Assembly: GCA_021203305.1 (NCBI GenBank)
Contig: JAJQBK010000053.1
Span: 3,985-44,490, forward strand
Reading direction: 5' to 3'
Length of the DNA stretch: 40,506 bases
Source of the DNA: Lachnospiraceae bacterium
GTDB taxonomy: Bacteria; Bacillota; Clostridia; Lachnospirales; Lachnospiraceae
Numbering within the stretch: the first letter of the stretch is position 1; each line of letters starts with the position of its first letter. Positions 22,182-29,493 of this stretch are shown here, piece after piece. Below the pieces are notes generated by a model, which saw only the letters and a program-made list of their open reading frames with translations, had not been told where the DNA came from and did not search any database. The translations under genes and the position numbers were made by a program.

Positions 22182-23393
22182 ATGGAAAACACAAAGACGG
22201 TTGACGAGAGAAAACAGCAAAGATTCTACAGATTTTATCATATATTGAAGGTAATTGCCGGACCGGTCTGCCGGTTCTTTTTCGGCATCAGAAAAGAAGA
22301 TGAGATTAAGCTTCCTGAGGAACCCTGCCTGATTGTGGCGAACCATACCTGCTATTTTGATCCTCTGATCATCGCCATGTGTGTGGATCAGCCCCTTTAT
22401 TTTGTGGCCGGGGAGAATCTGCAGCGGCAAAAGGTGGCGGCCTTTGCGGCGATGAAGATTTTTCACTGCATCTCCTGCTCCAAGGGTAAGATCAGCGTGC
22501 AGACAATCCGGGAGATCGCCAGAAATCTGAAGGCGGGCCATAATGTCAATATGTTCGCGGAGGGAAATATCACCTATGACGGCACCACGGCGCCGTTGAA
22601 TCTTGTCAACGGAAAGCTGTTCCGCTCCCTTCAATGTACCGTGGTGACGATCAATATCACCGGCGGCTATCAGATTGTACCCCGCTGGAGCGGCAGGTTC
22701 TGCAGAGGCACCATTCACGCGGAATTAAAAGGAGTATATACCAGGGAGCAGTTGCATGATATGACGCCGGAGCAGGTTCTGGAGCATGTGAACAGGGATA
22801 TCTACGCTGAGCAGCCGCCGGTGGAGGAAACGGATGGCCGCGTCTACCGCCGGGGCGCAAAGGGCATTCACTATGTGCTCTATGTCTGCCCGGTGTGCGG
22901 CGCCCTGGGCCGGATCATGGGAAAGGGAAAGACGATCCTCTGCGGCAGCTGTGGGAAGACCTGGCAATACAACGAACATGGAAAGATCGAGGGAGGTCTT
23001 TTTCAGACCATCTATCAGTGGAACCGCTGGCAGAAGGCCCATATCAAAGAGATGATTCAACAGAAGGCGCCCATTGAAATCTCTACCCCCAAAGCCAGGC
23101 TGATGTCCATTATGGATAACCACAGCCGGCAGGTGCGGGCGCTGGGAACGCTTCTGATGAACGGAGAAAAGCTTGTCTGCGGGGATGTGGAGTTTGCCTT
23201 AAGGGACATCTCGCGTATGGACACCCGCAATAAGGGAATCATCCTGTTCTCCCTTCAGAACGGGGATTATTTTGAAATCAATACCAGAAAAGGCTTTTCC
23301 GGGCTGATGTACAAGACGGTCTTTGAGACGTTTAAGGAGTGCGGGAGCCGGGTGGAGTGGTACATTTATGATGGAACAGATGAGTTTATTTGA
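22182..23393 (+). CDS. PlsC-like lysophospholipid acyltransferase with a C-terminal zinc ribbon
   Basis: A 403-residue protein. Residues 1-220 are a 1-acyl-glycerol-3-phosphate acyltransferase domain: catalytic H55-x4-D60 in NHTCYFD, and EGNITYDG as the substrate-binding block. This is followed by a four-Cys zinc ribbon (C236/C239 and C254/C257) and about 140 residues of unknown fold. Such fusion is not part of standard PlsC (about 240 residues). ATG 22182 is taken as start; TTG 22149 is an in-frame alternative. Its 3' end overlaps rarA by 26 bp. It may remodel membrane lipids under control of the ribbon domain (inference). Confidence 0.75.
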   Translation: MENTKTVDERKQQRFYRFYHILKVIAGPVCRFFFGIRKEDEIKLPEEPCLIVANHTCYFDPLIIAMCVDQPLYFVAGENLQRQKVAAFAAMKIFHCISCSKGKISVQTIREIARNLKAGHNVNMFAEGNITYDGTTAPLNLVNGKLFRSLQCTVVTINITGGYQIVPRWSGRFCRGTIHAELKGVYTREQLHDMTPEQVLEHVNRDIYAEQPPVEETDGRVYRRGAKGIHYVLYVCPVCGALGRIMGKGKTILCGSCGKTWQYNEHGKIEGGLFQTIYQWNRWQKAHIKEMIQQKAPIEISTPKARLMSIMDNHSRQVRALGTLLMNGEKLVCGDVEFALRDISRMDTRNKGIILFSLQNGDYFEINTRKGFSGLMYKTVFETFKECGSRVEWYIYDGTDEFI

Positions 23394-24693
23394 CAGGGAG
23401 ACGCTCCAGCCGCTGGCAGCCAGGCTTCGCCCACGGGATCTGGATGAGTTTGTGGGACAGACTCACCTGTTGGGAAAGGGGAAGGTGCTGCGGCGTCTGA
23501 TCGAGAGCGACCAGATCTCCTCCATGATATTCTGGGGGCCTCCGGGAGTGGGCAAGACCACCCTGGCGAGGATTATCGCCAACCGGACCAGGACGAAGTT
23601 CATTGACTTTTCGGCGGTAACCAGCGGCATCAAGGAGATCCGCACGGTCATGCAGCAGGCGGAGGACAACCGCCGCTACGGGGAGAGAACCATCGTCTTT
23701 GTGGATGAGATTCACCGCTTCAATAAGGCCCAGCAGGACGCCTTTCTGCCCTTCGTGGAGAAGGGCAGCATTATTTTAATCGGCGCCACCACGGAGAATC
23801 CCTCCTTTGAGGTGAACGGGGCATTATTGTCCCGGTGTAAGGTCTTTGTGTTGCAGGCGCTGTCCGCGGAGGATATTACTTTCCTGCTGAACAGGGCATT
23901 GAAGGATCCCAGGGGCTTTGGTGACATGCAGGTGGAGATGGAGCCTGAGCTGGTCGGGGCGCTGGCGAATTTTGCCAACGGAGACGCCCGCACGGCCCTG
24001 TCTACATTGGAGATGGTGGTGCTGAACGGGCAGATCACGGCGGATGGCAGAACGTTGGTCACAAAGGAGACTGTGGAGCAGTGTACCTCCAGGAAATCTC
24101 TTCTATATGATAAAAAGGGCGAGGAGCACTACAATCTGATCTCCGCCCTGCATAAATCCATGCGCAACTCTGACCCGGACGCCGCCGTCTACTGGCTGGC
24201 CCGGATGCTGGAGGCGGGGGAAGACCCGCTCTATGTGGCGAGGCGTGTGGTGCGTTTCGCCAGCGAGGACGTGGGGCTTGCCGACCCTCAGGCGCTGACC
24301 CAGGCGGTGGCGGCCTACCAGGCCTGTCATTATCTGGGGATGCCGGAGTGCAATGTGCATCTGACCCAGGCGGTGATCTATGTGTCGTTGGCGCCCAAGT
24401 CCAACGCCATGGAAACGGCCTATAACGCGGCAAAGGTGGACGCCATAGAGCAGATCGCCGAGCCGGTGCCTCTGGTGATCCGCAACGCCCCGACGGATCT
24501 GATGAAGGAGCTTTCCTACGGTGAGGGCTACATGTATGCCCACGATTATGAGGAGAAGCTGACAGCCATGCAGTGTCTGCCGGATTCTCTGCAGGGCCGG
24601 GAGTATTATCAGCCCACTACCCAGGGGCAGGAGGCGCAGCTGAAGGAAAGACTGCGGGAAATTAAGGACTGGAAAAAAGCGCACCGCCGATAA
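23368..24693 (+). CDS. rarA: Replication-associated recombination protein A (RarA/MgsA)
   Basis: A 441-residue clamp-loader-like AAA+ ATPase acting at stalled forks. N-terminal RPRDLDEFVGQTHLLG, Walker A GPPGVGKT (57-64), Walker B VFVDEIH, sensor 1 GATTENPSFE and the MgsA C-terminal tetramer domain (LARMLEAGEDPLYVARRVVR) are all in place; length is normal (about 440). Starts inside the end of the preceding gene (ATG 23368, or 23371), using GGTGGAG as ribosome site. MSLF near the start resembles a clamp-binding-like N-terminus (QMSLF). Confidence 0.93.
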   Translation: MMEQMSLFDRETLQPLAARLRPRDLDEFVGQTHLLGKGKVLRRLIESDQISSMIFWGPPGVGKTTLARIIANRTRTKFIDFSAVTSGIKEIRTVMQQAEDNRRYGERTIVFVDEIHRFNKAQQDAFLPFVEKGSIILIGATTENPSFEVNGALLSRCKVFVLQALSAEDITFLLNRALKDPRGFGDMQVEMEPELVGALANFANGDARTALSTLEMVVLNGQITADGRTLVTKETVEQCTSRKSLLYDKKGEEHYNLISALHKSMRNSDPDAAVYWLARMLEAGEDPLYVARRVVRFASEDVGLADPQALTQAVAAYQACHYLGMPECNVHLTQAVIYVSLAPKSNAMETAYNAAKVDAIEQIAEPVPLVIRNAPTDLMKELSYGEGYMYAHDYEEKLTAMQCLPDSLQGREYYQPTTQGQEAQLKERLREIKDWKKAHRR

Positions 24694-24719
24694 ATTGGCA
24701 TGGATTATGAGGATAGTGA

Positions 24720-25796
24720 ATGAATAAAACAGCTTTGATCGCCATGAGCGGCGGCGTGGACAGCTCGGTGGCAGCCAGCCTTTTATTGCAGGAGGGCTAT
24801 GACTGCCGGGGCGTGACCATGCGGCTCTACCGAAACGCGGACATTGGCCTCAACCAGTTTCATACCTGCTGTTCCCGGAGAGATATGGAGGACGCCTCCC
24901 AGGTGGCCTTCGATCTGGACATTCCCTTTGAGGTGCTGGATTATACGGAGGAATTCAAAGCTCAGATTATTGAGAAGTTTATCCGCGTTTATGAGGAGGG
25001 CGGCACACCCAATCCCTGTATTGACTGCAACCGGTATATGAAGTTTGACCACCTGCTGGAATACGCGGCGGCAAACGGGATGGAGTATGTGGCTACCGGA
25101 CATTACGCCCGTGTGGAGCAGGAGGATGGCCGCTTTATATTGAAAAAAGGACGGGACGCTTCCAAGGACCAAAGCTATGTGCTTTATATGCTGACGCAGA
25201 AGCAGCTTGCCCATATTCGCTTTCCGCTGGGGGAGCTGACCAAGGAGCAGGTCCGTCAGATCGCCGGAGAAAAGGGCTTTGTCAACGCTCATAAGCATGA
25301 CAGCCAGGATATTTGTTTTGTGCCGGATGGGGATTACGCGTCCTTTATGGAGGGATACACGGGGAGAAAGCATATGCCAGGCGACTTTCTGGATGAGGAG
25401 GGCCGGGCAGTGGGACGCCATCGGGGCGCCGCCTGTTATACTCTGGGCCAGCGCAAGGGGCTGGGGCTCGCCATGGGGGAGCCGGTCTATGTCTGCGGCA
25501 AAAATATGGCGGAGAATACGGTCACCGTGGGAAAGGAAGCTTCTCTTTTTCGCTCTCACCTGATCGCGGATGAGCTGAACTGGATTCCTTTTGACGCTCT
25601 GCAGGGAGAGCGGAAGGTTCAGGTCTGTACCAGGTATCACGCGAAGGAGCAGACCGCTGTTGCCCGGATTTTGGATGACGGCAGACTGCAGCTGGATTTT
25701 GATACCCCCCAGAGAGCCATGACGCCGGGGCAGGCCGTGGTGCTGTATGAGGGAGAACTGGTGCTGGGCGGAGGCACCATCCGCGAGGTATTCTGA
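24720..25796 (+). CDS. mnmA: tRNA-uridine 2-sulfurtransferase MnmA
   Basis: A 358-residue cytoplasmic enzyme that thiolates U34 of Lys, Glu and Gln tRNAs. PP-loop SGGVDSS (10-16), catalytic cysteines C100 (NPCIDC) and C199 (SQDICF) and the C-terminal beta-barrel are present. Start ATG 24720 follows GAGGA. It is 26 bp after rarA and probably in the same transcript. A long opposite-strand frame over it (24783-26498) is a shadow. Confidence 0.95.
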   Translation: MNKTALIAMSGGVDSSVAASLLLQEGYDCRGVTMRLYRNADIGLNQFHTCCSRRDMEDASQVAFDLDIPFEVLDYTEEFKAQIIEKFIRVYEEGGTPNPCIDCNRYMKFDHLLEYAAANGMEYVATGHYARVEQEDGRFILKKGRDASKDQSYVLYMLTQKQLAHIRFPLGELTKEQVRQIAGEKGFVNAHKHDSQDICFVPDGDYASFMEGYTGRKHMPGDFLDEEGRAVGRHRGAACYTLGQRKGLGLAMGEPVYVCGKNMAENTVTVGKEASLFRSHLIADELNWIPFDALQGERKVQVCTRYHAKEQTAVARILDDGRLQLDFDTPQRAMTPGQAVVLYEGELVLGGGTIREVF

Positions 25797-25919
25797 AAGG
25801 ACTGAAAGGAGCGGAGTACCATTTGGGAAGTTCATTAAAGAGATACGCGCGATCACGCAGAGAAAGGCTGCATGCGCAGCGAGTGACTGGCGCGACAGCA
25901 GTAAAGGAGGAATGATTTT

Positions 25920-26636
25920 ATGGCAACACCACACAATGAAGCGACAAAGGGGCAGATTGCGAAGACCGTGCTTATGCCGGGGGATCCGCTTCGGGCAAAG
26001 TTTATCGCGGACACGTTTCTGGAGAATGTGACGCAGATCAACGGGGTCAGGGGGATACTTGGCTTTACGGGCACCTACAGGGGGAAACCTGTGACAGTCA
26101 TGGGAAGCGGCATGGGAATGCCCAGCATCGGGATTTATTCCTATGAGCTTTTCACGGAATATGATGTGGATAATATTATCCGCATCGGCAGCGCCGGAAG
26201 CTACAGTGAGGAGGCGAAGGTATATGATGTGGTTCTGTCCACGGCGGCCTACAGCGAGTCTTCTTTCGCGTATGTACAGTCCGGGTATGATAAGGATACC
26301 ACGTATCCGTCGCAGGAGCTGAATGACGCCCTGCGGGAGAGCGCGAAGAGGCTGAACATTCCGATCATTGAAAAGCCCATTCATTCCAGCGATGTGTTTT
26401 ACCGCAAGCCCAGCGATGCAAAGCCAACCTACTGGGAAAAGATCAGGGAGGAACACGGCTGCGTCGCGGTGGAGATGGAGAGCTTCGCGCTGTTCCACAA
26501 CGCGGCGGTCACCGGCAAAAAGGCTGCCTGCCTGCTGACCATTTCCGACAGCTTTGTCAGTCCGGAGATCACAACCGCCGAGGAGAGGCAGAAGACCTTC
26601 ACCAATATGATGAAGATTGCGTTGGAGGCGCTGTAA
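25920..26636 (+). CDS. deoD: Purine-nucleoside phosphorylase, DeoD type
   Basis: A 238-residue hexameric-type PNP that splits purine nucleosides into base and ribose-1-phosphate. Typical motifs: MPGDPLRAKFIAD at the N-terminus (phosphate site), GSGMGMPSIGIYSYEL, IRIGSAGS, VAVEMESFAL and the catalytic Asp in TISDSF. ATG 25920 follows AAAGGAGG. It sits 123 bp after mnmA; that gap contains a small GCTGC/GCAGC hairpin but no clear promoter. Confidence 0.95.
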   Translation: MATPHNEATKGQIAKTVLMPGDPLRAKFIADTFLENVTQINGVRGILGFTGTYRGKPVTVMGSGMGMPSIGIYSYELFTEYDVDNIIRIGSAGSYSEEAKVYDVVLSTAAYSESSFAYVQSGYDKDTTYPSQELNDALRESAKRLNIPIIEKPIHSSDVFYRKPSDAKPTYWEKIREEHGCVAVEMESFALFHNAAVTGKKAACLLTISDSFVSPEITTAEERQKTFTNMMKIALEAL

Positions 26637-26723
26637 CCGGCCCTTTGCTGTCCTGATATGAACATAATCGTCTGAAATAGGTTGCTTAGAAACAGTCGCG
26701 AGGACAGTTCCTCAGAGGCATCT

Positions 26724-26758
26724 GAAAGAAAACGGGTGGGGAGTCCTATTCCCCGCCC
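26724..26758 (-). terminator. Terminator for the small membrane protein, overlapping its last codons
   Basis: On the minus strand GGGCGGGGA (26758-26750) pairs with TCCCCACCC (26742-26734), followed by GTTTTCTTTC. The first arm is part of the coding sequence (Gly-Gly-Glu-stop). On the plus strand the same hairpin could block read-through from deoD, though without a U-run. Confidence 0.75.
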
Positions 26759-26949
26759 CCGAAATGCCTTATAAAAAAACACAGAATCCATAACATAACG
26801 GGAACGGCGATATCCAGCATGACAAAGCCGTAAAAAATATTCTGGTTTTCCTCCGTATGGAAGACGGCCAGCATGAGTGTCATCAGATACATGGCGGCCA
26901 GCAGGATGACGCCGATGACGGCGAAAACGCGTTTCAGCTTCTGTTTCAT
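26746..26949 (-). CDS. Small two-TM membrane protein (67 residues)
   Basis: Begins MKQKLKRV with AAGGAGAT six bases upstream; the longer frame to 26994 has no site. Two hydrophobic segments, about 8-29 and 38-60, separated by HTEENQN; ends FGGGE. I recall similar short proteins in Lachnospiraceae but no function. Its final codons form the terminator stem. It is convergent with deoD and divergent from the SpoT-like gene. Confidence 0.65.
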   Translation of the reverse strand: MKQKLKRVFAVIGVILLAAMYLMTLMLAVFHTEENQNIFYGFVMLDIAVPVMLWILCFFIRHFGGGE

Positions 26950-27066
26950 GAAAGATCTCCTTCGGCGGGAAATTTCGTAGCTTTGATTATTCACAGTTTA
27001 CAGGAAAAAGTGCTATTTGGGAAGCACGATATTAGGTAATTTTTCACAAAATCCCATAATAAAAAG

Positions 27067-27083
27067 ATTATTTTTAAAATAAT
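27067..27083. promoter_or_regulatory. Perfect AT palindrome in a divergent intergenic region
   Basis: ATTATTTTTAAAATAAT: arms of 8 bp around one base. A second pair, AATACAT (about 27082-27088) and ATGTATT (27112-27118), flanks -10-like TACAAT (27108-27113) and TATTAT (27115-27120). Operator for either divergent gene is possible; in such AT-rich DNA chance is also likely. The rest of 26950-27191 shows no gene. Confidence 0.35.
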
Positions 27084-27191
27084 ACATACAAATTTCTAAA
27101 AATATGTTACAATGTATTATCATGTGACCGGGCTTATGGGATGAGCGGCGTCAAGAGGGTATAGAATATGTCATGAGGAAGGTGAACATTT

Positions 27192-27617
27192 ATGAGCATT
27201 TTACTGGAAAAGGCGAAATCAATGGTGGAGCAGGCATACGGGGACAGAATCGAGAACGGTGAACCGTATAAGAATCACGCCTATCGGGTGATGGCGGCCA
27301 TGGACACGGAGGAGGAGCAGATTGTCGCGCTGCTGCACGACATCCTGGAGGATTCTGAGGTCAAGCTTTATGACTTAAAGGACGCGGGATTTTCCAGGAA
27401 GGTCATCAACGCTGTGGAAGACCTGACCAAGGGAAACGCTGTGAAGTATTTTGACTACATAGAGGATCTGGCGATGAATCCCCTGGCGACCAAGGTCAAG
27501 ATTGCGGAGCTGAAGGACAATATGGACGCCGTCCGCGTCAACCGCATGTCCTTCAGGACCTACACGCTGGAAGACAGGTGCCAGAAGTCATTGAATATTC
27601 TGGAGGGAGCGGAGTAA
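27192..27617 (+). CDS. HD-domain hydrolase of the SpoT/MESH1 type
   Basis: A 141-residue single-domain protein. HD residues: H29 (KNHAYRVM), H49-D50 with E53-D54 (LLHDILED), and the later VKIAELKDNMD block, all characteristic of the (p)ppGpp hydrolase half of RelA/SpoT. No synthetase domain is present, so it fits a small alarmone hydrolase or a related nucleotide hydrolase. ATG 27192 follows GAGGAAGG. Family level is likely; substrate is inferred. Confidence 0.75.
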   Translation: MSILLEKAKSMVEQAYGDRIENGEPYKNHAYRVMAAMDTEEEQIVALLHDILEDSEVKLYDLKDAGFSRKVINAVEDLTKGNAVKYFDYIEDLAMNPLATKVKIAELKDNMDAVRVNRMSFRTYTLEDRCQKSLNILEGAE

Positions 27618-27744
27618 AAGGCTGCTGTGCCGGTTTTGGAGAGAAATCCCTGCCGTTGGCCTGTATGAGAGACATCTCCTGAGGCGGCGGACAGTGTGAA
27701 TGACGAGGCTTTTGGAAGAGAGCAATCCCTATTGAGAAACAGCG

Positions 27745-27775
27745 GGGCGTACTGTGACGTATGCCCTGTTTTTTT
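27745..27775 (+). terminator. Rho-independent terminator after the SpoT-like gene
   Basis: GGGCGTAC (27745-27752), loop TGTGAC, GTATGCCC (27759-27766), then a T7 run (27769-27775). It lies 128 bp after the stop codon. The gap 27618-27984 holds this terminator and the palindrome at 27842; I see no gene. Confidence 0.8.
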
Positions 27776-27841
27776 GCGATTCTGAAAATATCATAAAATT
27801 CCCATGAATGGGGAGGATTTTTCGACAGTTTGTTAATTGCA

Positions 27842-27853
27842 TTCCCCGGGGAA
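27842..27853. promoter_or_regulatory. Perfect palindrome TTCCCCGGGGAA in a candidate antiporter promoter
   Basis: The 12-bp palindrome lies between TTGCAT (27837-27842) and TAATGT (27860-27865), a 17-bp-spaced weak promoter with an extended TG before the -10. A repressor bound here would block the promoter. The downstream gene starts at 27985. Its position suggests an operator, but no regulator is identified. Confidence 0.35.
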
Positions 27854-27984
27854 GTGTGCTAATGTACTGTTGAATTTGAGCGGCTGCGGATGATGAATGA
27901 CAGGCGGGATGATCCTGATCCCGCATTTTCAGATAAATCTGTTTCAGTGAAATCGTCCGCGCCGGGGAGGAGTGATATTAAATT

Positions 27985-29259
27985 ATGACAGTGTTAGTGA
28001 GTCTTTCTGTATGTCTGGTAGGGGGCCTTATGATGTCCCGTATTGCCAAGAAGTTAAATCTGCCGGCGGTCACGGCCTATCTGGTGACCGGCCTGCTCCT
28101 GGGACCATACTGTGTCGGACGGCTGGGGATTGAGGGCCTGGGTTTTCCTACGGAGGAGCTGGTGGAGGAGCTGGATATCATCAGTCAGGTGGCGCTGGGC
28201 TTCATCGCCTTTACCATCGGCAATGAGTTTCGTTTAAAACAGTTAGAGCAGATGGGAAAACAGGCCATTACCGTGGGTATCGTTCAGGCGGTGGTGACTA
28301 CGGCGCTGGTGGATGTGGTGCTGGCGGCGCTGCATTTTATCAGGCCGGATGTGATTTCTCTGTCCTCGGCCATTACGCTGGGCGCCATTGCGGCGGCTAC
28401 AGCCCCCGCTGCGACTCTGATGGTGGTGCGCCAGTATAAGGCGGACGGACCGCTGACCAGGCTGCTGCTTCTGGTGGTGGCCATCGACGACGCGGTGGGG
28501 CTGGTGCTGTTTTCCGCTTCCTACGGCATTGCGGTGGCGCTGGAGAGCGGAGTCATCAGCATGAAGACCATCCTTCTGGAGCCGGTGATCGAAATTGTGC
28601 TTTCTCTGGCGCTGGGAGCCGTGAGCGGGCTGGCTCTGTTCTGGGTGGAGCGGTTTTTCCACTCCCGCAGCAAGCGCCTGTCCATCTCTATCGGCTTCGT
28701 GCTTTTGACGGTGGGAATTTCCATGGCGGAGTTTGAGGTCGGCGGTGTGCAGATCGGCTTCTCACTGCTGCTGGTCTGCATGATGACGGGAACCCTGTTC
28801 TGCAATATCTGCGATTTCTCCGAGGAACTGATGGCCAAGGTGGACAGCTGGACGGCTCCGCTGTTTGTGCTGTTCTTTGTGCTGTCCGGCGCGGAGTTAA
28901 ATCTGTCGATTTTAACCAATCCGCTGGTGCTTTTGGTGGGCGTGCTGTATATTATCAGCCGTTCCGCGGGAAAATATATCGGAGCTTATGTAAGCTGCGC
29001 GGCGACCAAATGCGCGCCGCAGATCACAAAGCATCTGGGCATCACCCTTCTGCCTCAGGCGGGCGTGGCCCTGGGGATGGCGATGACCGCTCAGAATCTG
29101 GCCGACGGCGCCATGGTGCGCAGCGTGGTGCTGTTCTCCGTGCTGATCTATGAGCTTGTGGGGCCGGCGCTGACCAGGCGCTCCCTGATGGCCGCGGGCG
29201 AGATCAATGTGGCGGAGAGGACCTCCGCGCGTAAGGCCAATGCGGGGGCCGGGAGGTAG
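27985..29259 (+). CDS. CPA2-type cation:proton antiporter (KefB/NapA-like)
   Basis: A 424-residue membrane protein with about twelve TMs. Opens LSRIAKKLNLPAVTAYLVTGLLLGP-like, the usual start of monovalent cation:proton antiporter-2 proteins. The core motif LVVAIDDAVGLVLF contains the Asp-Asp pair typical of electrogenic Na+/H+ exchange. There is no RCK/TrkA domain at the C-terminus, which ends in a short basic tail. Probably exchanges Na+ or K+ for H+. ATG 27985 is preceded by GGGGAGGAG at about 11 bases. Confidence 0.85.
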   Translation: MTVLVSLSVCLVGGLMMSRIAKKLNLPAVTAYLVTGLLLGPYCVGRLGIEGLGFPTEELVEELDIISQVALGFIAFTIGNEFRLKQLEQMGKQAITVGIVQAVVTTALVDVVLAALHFIRPDVISLSSAITLGAIAAATAPAATLMVVRQYKADGPLTRLLLLVVAIDDAVGLVLFSASYGIAVALESGVISMKTILLEPVIEIVLSLALGAVSGLALFWVERFFHSRSKRLSISIGFVLLTVGISMAEFEVGGVQIGFSLLLVCMMTGTLFCNICDFSEELMAKVDSWTAPLFVLFFVLSGAELNLSILTNPLVLLVGVLYIISRSAGKYIGAYVSCAATKCAPQITKHLGITLLPQAGVALGMAMTAQNLADGAMVRSVVLFSVLIYELVGPALTRRSLMAAGEINVAERTSARKANAGAGR

Positions 29260-29295
29260 TTTGCACAAATTTTATGTTTTTTATTTTGTTTTCCC

Positions 29296-29323
29296 TTGAA
29301 TAAAAAATTAACAATGTTATACT
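29296..29323 (+). promoter_or_regulatory. Sigma-A promoter of clpB
   Basis: TTGAAT (29296-29301), 16-bp spacer, TATACT (29318-29323). Start near 29330 gives a leader of about 165 nt. I find no CIRCE or CtsR box near it. Confidence 0.65.
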
Positions 29324-29493
29324 TGTGATAGAACAGATGAAATAAACTCTGTCCTGAACGCCGGCTTCTGCTGCACTTACATCAAAGACAGTCCACGAGT
29401 GTATCTGTATCAGTTTTCCCTTACATCTGAAAGGTACAATGGAGGCTGGCGTGAACATGAAAGAATTTTGAAAGACGGAAAGGGGGAATCAAT

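Noticed and set aside
25820-25915. Possible leader peptide from TTG 25822 between mnmA and deoD
   Set aside because: Arg-rich 30-codon frame with a rare start and no attenuator after it; most likely chance.
24783-26498. 571-codon open frame on the minus strand opposite mnmA and deoD
   Set aside because: Both plus-strand genes carry complete family motifs; the antisense product is His/Arg/Leu-rich with no recognisable domain or ribosome site.
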